DNA of 54,944 nt from Novosphingobium aureum (GTDB lineage Bacteria; Pseudomonadota; Alphaproteobacteria; Sphingomonadales; Sphingomonadaceae): positions 1 to 54,944 of the forward strand of contig NZ_JADZGI010000006.1 in the NCBI RefSeq assembly GCF_015865035.1. The letters are read 5' to 3'. Each line of letters begins with the position of its first letter. The first letter of the stretch is position 1. Below are positions 48,835-54,944 of this stretch, piece after piece. Made by a program: the position numbers and the translations under genes. Under the pieces are notes generated by a model. The model worked only from the letters and a program-made list of their open reading frames with translations. It did no database searches and had not been told where the DNA came from.

Positions 48835-49409
48835 AGCTGGGATATGCGCGCGTCAGCACCGGCGAGCAGAACATGCGATTGCAGATCGACGCGCTTCGCG
48901 CAGCAGGTGCGGAGCGGATATTTGAGGACCATGGCGTCTCCGGCTCAACGGTCTTCAAGCCTGCTTACACCGAAATGCTGAAGCTCGCCCGGGCTGGCGA
49001 TGAGATTATAGTCTGGCGCCTGGATCGCCTGTCGCGCTCGCTCGTGACCCTCATCACCGAGCTTCAGCTGCTCGGTGAATTGAAGGTAGGCTTCCGGTCC
49101 CTATCCGAGGAGCTTGAAACGGTGACGCCAGCGGGGCGCCTGTTTTTCCATATGGTCGGTGCCTTCGCGCAGTTCGAGCGTGACGTTATTCAGGAACGTA
49201 CCAACGCGGGACTTCTCGCGGCTCGAAATGCCGGCACAAAGTTGGGCCGTCCCCCGGTGATGGACGATGCGCGTTGGAAGCAGGTCAAGGAGCTGATCGA
49301 AGGCCCCGCTGCTATGAAGGTATCGGCGGTCGCGAAGCTGGTCGGCGTGACGCGCCAAGCGATCTACAAGCGGCTCGATGCCGAGAAGAAGGCGGCTGAA
49401 GTCGCTTAG
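48831..49409 (+). CDS. Serine resolvase/invertase
   Basis: The 192-residue protein is a small serine recombinase: YARVST with catalytic Ser9, WRLDRLSRS with active-site arginines, the dimerisation helix with GAFAQFERDVIQERT, and a C-terminal HTH (KVSAVAKLVGVTRQAIYKRL). It is translationally coupled to the Arc-like gene. It probably resolves plasmid multimers at the palindromic sites upstream. There are no transposase genes or terminal repeats, so it is unlikely to belong to a transposon. Confidence 0.92.
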   Translation: MKLGYARVSTGEQNMRLQIDALRAAGAERIFEDHGVSGSTVFKPAYTEMLKLARAGDEIIVWRLDRLSRSLVTLITELQLLGELKVGFRSLSEELETVTPAGRLFFHMVGAFAQFERDVIQERTNAGLLAARNAGTKLGRPPVMDDARWKQVKELIEGPAAMKVSAVAKLVGVTRQAIYKRLDAEKKAAEVA

Positions 49410-49414
49410 TTATC

Positions 49415-49444
49415 CCCTGCCCTGCCCTGCCCTGCCCTGCCCTG
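49415..49444. repeat. Six tandem CCCTG units
   Basis: Six perfect CCCTG repeats lie 5 nt after the resolvase stop. They are a microsatellite that may vary in copy number between isolates. Confidence 0.9.
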
Positions 49445-49735
49445 TACTGAAGTCGGTTCCATCTCGGGCATTCTCCCGGTCGGATCACGATGCCTGTGCG
49501 GTGGTAAGCGGGTTCCGTAATCGCGCGGCAAGGCCGTGTCCTTCGCTTCGTTGCTGTTTGACGCATTTGGTGTCCTCGCCTTCCTAAGCGGGCCTGGGCC
49601 TTTGGCCCCAAGCAGAAAAGCGGCGTGTAGCGCCTACGGTTTCCGCGCTGCGGACCCTCCGTCTTTCAGCTTGCCCGCGTCAGGCGGTCCACCTCTCGAA
49701 TTGCGTCAGCAACTTGAGAGCGAAGGATAAAGACC
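49445..49735. other. Leader region of second ssb
   Basis: This stretch contains no gene. It has GC-rich hairpin potential, such as GGGCCTGGGCC/GGCCCC near 49590, and ends with an AAGGA site before the ATG at 49736. No homology to the ardC leader is evident. Confidence 0.4.
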
Positions 49736-50074
49736 ATGCAGAACATCGCAGAATTTCGGATCATCGGCCGCGTCGGCAAGATCGAGATCAAGGACAAGGT
49801 TGCGTTCCTTGATGTGGCAGCAAATTACAGCCGCAAGGTCGATGACCAGTGGGAAGACGACCCGCACTGGAACCACCTCACCCTCTTCGGCAAGAACGTC
49901 GAGCGGGCGAAGAAGATCGGCAAGGGCGACCTCATCCACGTCACCGGCCGCGTCCGCCAAAGCCGCTTTGAGCGTGAGGGCCTGCGCGAGTACCGTGTTG
50001 ATCTGATCGTCGAGCGCCTTGCGGTCCTGATCCGTAACGGCGGCCCAGCGGATCGTGACCACGAGGACGATTGA
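49736..50074 (+). CDS. ssb: Single-stranded DNA-binding protein, second copy
   Basis: The 112-residue protein is a paralogue of the SSB at 27896-28222: both begin with QNIAEFRIIGRVGKI and share DLIHVTGR/DLVHITGR. It has an OB-fold pattern and ends with the acidic tail DHEDD, unlike the first copy. It may coat transferred single strands or influence the adjacent partition region. The end of the gene overlaps the first repeat unit of the centromere array. Confidence 0.82.
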   Translation: MQNIAEFRIIGRVGKIEIKDKVAFLDVAANYSRKVDDQWEDDPHWNHLTLFGKNVERAKKIGKGDLIHVTGRVRQSRFEREGLREYRVDLIVERLAVLIRNGGPADRDHEDD

Positions 50075-50300
50075 CCGGATAAGGGCGGCGCGGTGCGTCG
50101 CCCTTATCGGATAATCTAAATTACCGGATATTTAAAATTATCGGATTTTTATAAAAACCGGGTAACGTTCGAAATCTGGTATTTTGGGATACCCGGTCTT
50201 GTCAAAAACCGGGTATTTTATTAAACCCGGTAATCTGTAAGACCGGGTAAGCGTTCAAAGCCGCTTCCGATTATCCGGTAATTCTAAATACCAGATAACC
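50073..50300. repeat. Phased 17-bp repeat array, probable parS centromere and operator
   Basis: Units with the core ACCGG(G)TA or its complement TAC(C)CGGT start at 50075, 50107, 50124, 50141, 50158, 50176, 50193, 50209, 50227, 50243, 50275 and 50291 (CCGG-core coordinates). Spacing is 16-18 bp with two double steps of 32 bp; degenerate units can be seen in those gaps. Orientation often alternates. The array lies directly upstream of parA, as in ParA systems with a ribbon-helix-helix partner. Confidence 0.8.
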
Positions 50301-50322
50301 TTAAGCGGTTTGAGGATAGACA

Positions 50323-50991
50323 ATGCCGACCATAGCTATCGCGTCGCCCAAAGGTGGGGCGGGTAAGAGCACCACCGCCGTAATCCTGGGGACCGAACTG
50401 GCTCATGCTGGCGTACCAGTGACGATGCTCGATTGTGACCCGAACAAGTCACTCACCTTATGGGCCGCGCGTGGGACAGTGCCCGACCGGATAAAGGTTC
50501 TGACTGACATTACCGAATCCGACATTATCAAAACCATTCGCGAGCACGATCGCGATGGGCAGATTGTCATCGTTGACCTTGAGGGTGTGGCATCACGCCT
50601 TATGTCACGCGCGATCTCGCAGGCCGACCTCGTGATCACGCCCATGCGTGCCACAACCCTTGATGCCATGATTGGAGCACGCACGATCGCGCTCATCCAA
50701 GAAGAAGAAGAGGCGTTAGGGCGCTCTATTCCGTTTGCGATTGTCTTCACTATGACGAAGGCTATCCGATCGAAGCAGCATTCGGGGATCGAAGCCTCAT
50801 TGAGCGATCAGGGTGTTGACGTGATCAAGCCCGAGTTGATGGAACGAGCGGCCTTCTCAAGCTTCTTCGAATTCGGCGGAGATCTCTACTCGATGCCGGC
50901 GCAAGGCAAAATCGAGAACGCGCAAGAGAACGCTTCTGCGTTCGCGAAAGCCGTGTTTGAGCGACTGGTAGGGGAGGGGGCTGATGCCTGA
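50323..50991 (+). CDS. parA: ParA-type partition ATPase
   Basis: ParA drives plasmid segregation. The 222-residue protein is a short (type Ib) form: the deviant Walker A KGGAGKST is at residues 10-17 with its signature lysine (IASPKGGAGKSTTAV), then LDCDPNKSLTLWA with the catalytic Asp and VDLEGVASRLM. It lacks the N-terminal HTH of type Ia proteins. It overlaps the partner gene by 8 nt. The upstream array would act as centromere and operator. Confidence 0.93.
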   Translation: MPTIAIASPKGGAGKSTTAVILGTELAHAGVPVTMLDCDPNKSLTLWAARGTVPDRIKVLTDITESDIIKTIREHDRDGQIVIVDLEGVASRLMSRAISQADLVITPMRATTLDAMIGARTIALIQEEEEALGRSIPFAIVFTMTKAIRSKQHSGIEASLSDQGVDVIKPELMERAAFSSFFEFGGDLYSMPAQGKIENAQENASAFAKAVFERLVGEGADA

Positions 50992-51283
50992 GGACAAGCC
51001 TTTCAGCATCAATGTTGGGCAACTTAAGGCGAGGCCAAAGCAGGCCGATCAAAGCCGCGTCGAGGCAGTCGACAGGGCCGCGGCCGAACATGGCTTCGTC
51101 CAGCGCGAACCTGGCGGGAAACGTGGACGGCCCAAAAGTCCGAGGACGGGGCAGGTCCATGCCAAAGTGCTTCCGAATGTCGCTGATGAAATTTCGCAAG
51201 AAGCGCAGCGTCGGGGTGTAACTCAAGGTGTGCTTATTGAGGAGGCTTGGGCCGCGTACCTCGAAAGCAACGGAAGGCGCTGA
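50984..51283 (+). CDS. Ribbon-helix-helix partition partner
   Basis: The 99-residue protein has a flexible basic N-terminus and a C-terminal RHH-like pattern (HAKVLPNVADEISQEAQRRG, then TQGVLIEEAWAAYL). Such proteins (ParG-like) bind centromere repeats as dimers and stimulate ParA through their N-terminus. The gene overlaps parA by 8 nt. The repeat array upstream is the likely target. A hairpin AGGGC/GCCCT follows it at about 51296-51330. Confidence 0.75.
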   Translation: MPEDKPFSINVGQLKARPKQADQSRVEAVDRAAAEHGFVQREPGGKRGRPKSPRTGQVHAKVLPNVADEISQEAQRRGVTQGVLIEEAWAAYLESNGRR

Positions 51284-51364
51284 CAAAGAAGGAGCGAGGG
51301 CAGCAGTCGGGTGCAACCGACCGCCGCCCTCTGATCACAACCGCAAAACTGGAGTTTGCGAATC

Positions 51365-51745
51365 ATGACTGAAGACGACCTAGCCGTGTATCTGCGTCCA
51401 CGCGAATCCGAATGGACCTTGGCCCTGGAACGCTATCGCGATGCGTGCGCGGTGATGCGTCGTGTGATCGATCAAGCCGAAGCTGAAGGGAAGGACCTTC
51501 CGTCTGGACCTGAAGATGCTCACGAAGCGGCAGCGCGTGCCTTGATCTTAACTCCCGGAACGCACCTCCTGCATGTTGCGCAGAAAGTGCGAGCCCTGGA
51601 CAACCTGCTCGGATTGTCTGCAAACTGGCCCGGTCTAGCCGATGTTTTGATCCATGATCTGATGCAGCTCATCGGCACTAGCGATGGTGAGCAGGCGTTC
51701 TTGCCAAGCTCAATCATGTTCATGCCGACGAGGACTGTCGCTTGA
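51365..51745 (+). CDS. Hypothetical protein, 126 aa
   Basis: The protein starts at the ATG at 51365 and is soluble and acidic. It has helical segments and no cysteine motifs apart from a single Cys. No family is recognised. It overlaps the minus-strand membrane gene at its 3' end. A GGAG sequence lies about 11 nt upstream of the ATG. Confidence 0.5.
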   Translation: MTEDDLAVYLRPRESEWTLALERYRDACAVMRRVIDQAEAEGKDLPSGPEDAHEAAARALILTPGTHLLHVAQKVRALDNLLGLSANWPGLADVLIHDLMQLIGTSDGEQAFLPSSIMFMPTRTVA

Positions 51746-51973
51746 TCTGGCATCTGGAAGCGCGATTCGGAGCTTATGCTTCCCGGATCGCGCTTCCTGC
51801 CCGTCGTGCATGGCAGGCGCATGGTGAGTTATGTCGCGCCATATGAGTGGGCCGACCATAGGCAGCGACCACATCAAGGCAAACATGAACGCCTTTCGCA
51901 CGGACACGAAAACTGCCGTGAATGGGAGCGCGACAACTCCGATAAGAAACCAAAGGAACGATAGCGCGGCCAT
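51710..51973 (-). CDS. Small membrane protein, 87 aa
   Basis: The protein has two hydrophobic segments (about 3-25 and 28-46) and a polar, basic C-terminus. It overlaps the convergent hypothetical gene by 36 nt, which weakens the call for one of the two. It lies 42 nt after the TraC-like gene on the same strand, so it may belong to the mobilisation region. No family is recognised. Confidence 0.45.
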   Translation of the reverse strand: MAALSFLWFLIGVVALPFTAVFVSVRKAFMFALMWSLPMVGPLIWRDITHHAPAMHDGQEARSGKHKLRIALPDARSSDSPRRHEHD

Positions 51974-52015
51974 GTTCGTGGCACCCCTTTCAAAGCGGCC
52001 CTAAGCCCGACGAGC

Positions 52016-52285
52016 TCAGGTTGCTTCCAGCGCTTCCAGATGGCGCGCTATGCTCTCGCCGCCATGCTTCTCGATCGCCTTTGCAATCACCTTTGCCTGG
52101 CTTCGATCCATGGCCGGGATCTTCACTCGACCGAGCGCCGTCAGGAAGATTTCTCGCCCAGCGTCCTTCGCTGCGAGCGTAGCAGCTTTGGCTCGTTCAT
52201 CGAGTTCCGCGAGTTCACGTTTGAGCTGTTCCCGGCGGGCTTCAATTGCGGTCAGATCGTCGGTCTTAGCAGCCGGTCGAGCCAT
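52016..52285 (-). CDS. Small helical protein, TraC/DUF6437-like
   Basis: The 89-residue protein has a coiled-coil N-terminus (AIEARREQLKRELAELDERA) and a helical C-terminus (DRSQAKVIAKAIEKHGGESI). It resembles small conjugal-transfer proteins found beside oriT in sphingomonad plasmids. It is divergent from the MobC-like gene, which suggests an oriT between them. The family assignment is tentative. Confidence 0.6.
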   Translation of the reverse strand: MARPAAKTDDLTAIEARREQLKRELAELDERAKAATLAAKDAGREIFLTALGRVKIPAMDRSQAKVIAKAIEKHGGESIARHLEALEAT

Positions 52286-52617
52286 GACTTACTCCAGTAA
52301 AAGATGGGTGGGATCGGCACGAATCATGGCTCAGGTTGGTTTTGATTGCCAGAATGGGTTTCTGAAAATCCAAACAAATTGACGCGCGCCAAGGGCGCTC
52401 AGTCTCACCGGAATATGGTGTGCTTAGGGCCCTCTTGGTGGGGCTCTGGCGCTCCCGCTTCAAAGCCCATTTCCGCTTCCACGTTTTCCGGCAGATTCCC
52501 TTGAGAGGGAAGGGTGTTTGTTGTAGGAAGGAGTAACGGTTAGGTATGGCAGGATATGCCAATTGGCACCAATGTAAACATTTGGTGTTTGGCGCCGCTG
52601 CACGGGGCTTTTGGTTC
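52286..52617. other. Probable oriT and control region
   Basis: This 332-base region between divergent mobilisation genes contains TTCCCT/AGGGAA stems near 52495-52510, a perfect palindrome TGCCAATTGGCA (52557-52568) and CACCAATGT/ACATTTGGTG (52567-52575 and 52578-52587, one bulge). Origins of transfer typically lie here. I cannot identify the nick site. Confidence 0.5.
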
Positions 52618-53211
52618 ATGATCGTTAGTACGCGCATGTCCGACGAACTGGTGGCCGAGATTGATCGTCTCGCCGTCGCACAGGGGCAGAGCCGTGCGTC
52701 GTGGATCGCCAGCACCTTGCAGCGCGCGGCGCTGTCCTCTGAGAACGACAACTTGCCCGTGACTGAAGTGCAGGGCAGGGGCCATCCCGACGACTATGTG
52801 CGCGTCACTGTTCGTCTTCATCGCCACGAAATCGAGGCGATCGAGGATGTAGCCGGGCCGTTGCACCTCACCCGAAACGAGTGGATCAAGCGCACCTTGC
52901 GTTGGGCGCTTTGGGACAAGGCGGGGGCGCTCCGGCTTGCGCCCGTGAGCCAGACCGAGCTTGGCAAGCTGCGTAAGCAGATCCTCGCGATTGGCCGAAA
53001 CATCAATCAGGCGGTGCACGCGATGAACGCAGCGAACCAGCCTGAAAGCCGCCTCGAATTGCATCGCGTGGCCGCGCAGTTTCTCGAAACCTGCGCCGAC
53101 CTGAAGGCGGTGGTATTCAAGACCCGGCGCGAGCTTTCCTCCTATGTGGGCGGCGAAGTCGGATACTGGATCGAGGCTCACAAGGCGCAAGACGAGGACG
53201 GGCAGGGATGA
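52618..53211 (+). CDS. mobC: MobC-like relaxosome accessory protein with RHH domain
   Basis: The 197-residue protein has an N-terminal RHH-like region (STRMSDELVAEIDRLAVAQG) and a C-terminal MobC pattern (LGKLRKQILAIGRNINQAVH, NAANQPES). MobC proteins help melt DNA at oriT and place the relaxase. I prefer the ATG at 52618, because the frame from 52546 would run through the palindromes of the probable oriT; 52636 is also possible. The stop overlaps the relaxase start as ATGA. Confidence 0.78.
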   Translation: MIVSTRMSDELVAEIDRLAVAQGQSRASWIASTLQRAALSSENDNLPVTEVQGRGHPDDYVRVTVRLHRHEIEAIEDVAGPLHLTRNEWIKRTLRWALWDKAGALRLAPVSQTELGKLRKQILAIGRNINQAVHAMNAANQPESRLELHRVAAQFLETCADLKAVVFKTRRELSSYVGGEVGYWIEAHKAQDEDGQG

Positions 53212-54617
53212 GCTTTCGCTTCACACCCGGCACGCTCGACAGCCTCGCGGGCGTCTATGCGCCGCCCAAGAAGCGCAAGCCAGGAAGCGGCGGTGGGAAG
53301 GCGTCAGCTCCAAAAGCGGGTGGAACGCTCCTTGCCTTCGCGGTCTCTTCAATGCTTCCTTCCCCGTCCAAACCGAGGAGCGAGAATCGACCCAGCGCAC
53401 AGGCCAAGCATGCTTTTGGCGGTAGCACTTCGGCGTCCGCAACGGGGCGCGCCATTCGGTCCATGGAGCGCACGGCGCGGCGCGCGCCGGAGGTCGTGGT
53501 GCGCGTGACCGGACGCCAGCATGGTGGCGGGCATGTCCTTGCAAACTTCTCCTACATCAGCCGTCTGGGGCATGGCGAGGACGTCCAGGTGCCTCTCTAC
53601 ACGAGCGATGGCGACGTCCTTCGGGATGGACAGGACATGCGCATTCTTGCCCAGGACTGGCAGGAGTGGGAAGTCGGAGGCGATGATCGGCGCAAGGGCG
53701 CGACCTCGATTTCGATGGTTCTTTCGATGCCGGCAGCGACCGAACCCGAGGCGCTGAAGGCGTCGGTGCTCGATTTCGCGCGCGAGGAATTTGCCAATCG
53801 CTCCTGGGTTGCCGCTCTCCACGTCGACCGCGATCACCCGCATGTTCACCTGACAATTGCACGTCGCGATCATGATGGGCGGCGCTTCCATCCGAACCGT
53901 GATGACCTCTTTCGGTATCGTCAGCGGTTCGCCCAGAAGCTGCGTGATCGTGGAATAGAGGCGAACGCGACGCCGGCACGGGCGCGCGGGATCGATCCTA
54001 CGCACGAGCCAATTGCGGCGAAGAAGATGCGCGAAAAGGGGCTGGTGCCGCGGATAGACAAGAGCCGGGCCGAACGTGCACAGGGGTTCCGCGATAGAGG
54101 CATGCCCGATCCGGTGAGGCAGGTCTTGGCCGAGCGCCACGCGACGGTTTTGCAGACCTACGCCAAGTCGATCATGGAGCTGTCTTCGTCTCCCTCGCTG
54201 TCCGATCAGGTGACGGCGCAGACGCTATCCAAGTTCATCGAGGCGATGCCCGATCCAGAGAGCAATTCGGAGCGGGCGGCGCGGCTCAGGCTTGAAAGAG
54301 AGCGTGGGTTGCGACCGGTCGAAGATCGCGATCCAATTGCCCTGGCGCTTGCGAAATATCAGCAGCGTAGTCTCGGCGCCCAGGAATCGGAACAGGCGGA
54401 GGCGGGTGTCCGGCCATCTGACAAGCTGAGCGGCAATGCGCTCGATGATGGCGTCTCGGATAGGCTCAAGGCCTTCATTGAGAAGGCTGGCGAAGATAAG
54501 TCCGGAGAGGCCGTCGATCGAGCCGATGACATTCTCCGGCGTGTTCGCGAACGTGACCTGGAGCGCCAACAGCGTGACATTGATCGGTCCAAGGATCGAG
54601 GAGGGCCCCAACGATGA
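53208..54617 (+). CDS. VirD2/MobA-type relaxase
   Basis: The relaxase nicks oriT and pilots the strand to the recipient. The 469-residue protein has a basic Ser-rich leader, then the relaxase domain with VVVRVTGRQHGGGHVLANFS and the metal motif H205-x-D207-x2-H210-x-H212-x-H214 (HVDRDHPHVHLTI). A likely tyrosine nucleophile is in NFSYISRLG. The C-terminus is charged and helical. It overlaps the mobC-like gene and the next gene by 4 nt each. Confidence 0.92.
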   Translation: MSFRFTPGTLDSLAGVYAPPKKRKPGSGGGKASAPKAGGTLLAFAVSSMLPSPSKPRSENRPSAQAKHAFGGSTSASATGRAIRSMERTARRAPEVVVRVTGRQHGGGHVLANFSYISRLGHGEDVQVPLYTSDGDVLRDGQDMRILAQDWQEWEVGGDDRRKGATSISMVLSMPAATEPEALKASVLDFAREEFANRSWVAALHVDRDHPHVHLTIARRDHDGRRFHPNRDDLFRYRQRFAQKLRDRGIEANATPARARGIDPTHEPIAAKKMREKGLVPRIDKSRAERAQGFRDRGMPDPVRQVLAERHATVLQTYAKSIMELSSSPSLSDQVTAQTLSKFIEAMPDPESNSERAARLRLERERGLRPVEDRDPIALALAKYQQRSLGAQESEQAEAGVRPSDKLSGNALDDGVSDRLKAFIEKAGEDKSGEAVDRADDILRRVRERDLERQQRDIDRSKDRGGPQR

Positions 54618-54944
54618 CGGATGAGGGCACGCGCCTTGCTGTCGCGGCGATCCTTGAAACCGTGATGGCAATGCAGTCCGAAATGGCGGCGATGAATGCC
54701 AGGCAGGTCGAGATCCTCGACCGCTTGAACCATATCGATGCCGGGCTCGCGACGACGACAGACCTTGTGCCGATGTTGGAGATCATTCTCGCGCGCCTTA
54801 TTGAAGACCGGGATCGTCAGGCCGAGGGCTTTGAACGGACCGCCGAACTGGCCGCTTTCGCCCATGCCGCCGCGAGTGGGCAGGGGGCACCGTTGCCGGA
54901 CGAGGTTGCAGATCACGCATTATTGAAGCGTTTTGCCTATCTGC
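54614..54944 (+). CDS. Hypothetical protein, N-terminal part of the gene crossing the join
   Basis: The ATG at 54614 overlaps the relaxase stop. The frame stays open to the end of the window and continues from base 2 of the window to the stop at 628, giving about 296 residues after removing the 68-base overlap. The N-terminal 75 residues are helical with heptad-like spacing (MNARQVEILDRLNHIDAGL), probably a coiled coil. The family is unknown; the position suggests a mobilisation function. Confidence 0.75.
   Translation, partial: MTDEGTRLAVAAILETVMAMQSEMAAMNARQVEILDRLNHIDAGLATTTDLVPMLEIILARLIEDRDRQAEGFERTAELAAFAHAAASGQGAPLPDEVADHALLKRFAYL
54877..54944. repeat. Terminal overlap identical to bases 1-68
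   Basis: The last 68 bases equal the first 68. With an open frame that crosses the join, this shows the contig is circular with a unit length of 54,876 bp, not a true direct repeat. Confidence 0.93.

Noticed and set aside
48712..49409. Tn3-like transposon around the resolvase
   Set aside because: No transposase gene and no matching terminal inverted repeats nearby.
50073..50300. CRISPR array
   Set aside because: The repeats are too short (about 8 bp core) and the spacing of 17 bp is too small; no cas genes are present.

Overview
The window is a complete circular plasmid read slightly past one turn. The last 68 bases (54877-54944) are identical to the first 68, and one reading frame runs across the join, so the molecule is 54,876 bp. 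GC content is high. The gene families (VirB/VirD4 transfer region with an EexN-type lipoprotein and an LPD7-domain protein, two ArdC/DUF3768/ParB-like accessory blocks, and a plasmid HTH-type Rep) suggest an alphaproteobacterium, most likely a sphingomonad such as Novosphingobium, Sphingobium or Sphingomonas. That assignment is inference from gene content; there is no rRNA or chromosomal marker.

Layout. 629-7559: metabolic cargo, two arylsulfatases and a multi-pass membrane protein. 7560-21299 (minus strand): one long conjugation operon, ending with virD4 and containing a full virB set. 21300-24953: regulators, including a resolvase-fold protein without catalytic residues that is divergent from the transfer operon. 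25133-27828: a putative replication initiator, a CHC2/TOPRIM primase and an anchored HNH nuclease. 27896-29564: SSB and the ArdC antirestriction protein. 29802-36523: a type I restriction-modification operon in which a HepT toxin gene lies between hsdM and hsdS, and the HepT antitoxin domain (MntA) is fused to the N-terminus of HsdS. 36563-37855: two minus-strand orphan genes, one cyclase-like. 38231-43365: DUF4942-methyltransferase, DUF3768, ParB-like and HTH genes. 43379-43485: a tRNA-Arg(UCU)-like gene with a hairpin inserted in the anticodon loop. 44161-48243 (minus): a SIR2-HerA defence operon with a PD-(D/E)xK nuclease. 48712-49409: an Arc-like protein and a serine resolvase. 49736-51283: a second SSB, a phased 17-bp repeat array (probable centromere), ParA and a ribbon-helix-helix partner. 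52016-54617: mobilisation genes (relaxase, MobC-like protein) and a probable oriT region.

How the parts fit. The plasmid looks self-transmissible: relaxase, coupling protein and type IV secretion are all present. ParA, its partner and the repeat array, together with the resolvase, would give stable inheritance. ArdC and the two SSBs fit with protecting incoming single-stranded DNA. The restriction system and SIR2-HerA would defend the host. The most unusual item is the hsdM-hepT-(mntA::hsdS)-hsdR operon, which joins a toxin-antitoxin pair to restriction specificity. Next are the tRNA with an intron-like hairpin, the structured leaders shared by ardC and the DUF3768 gene, and the very regular centromere array.
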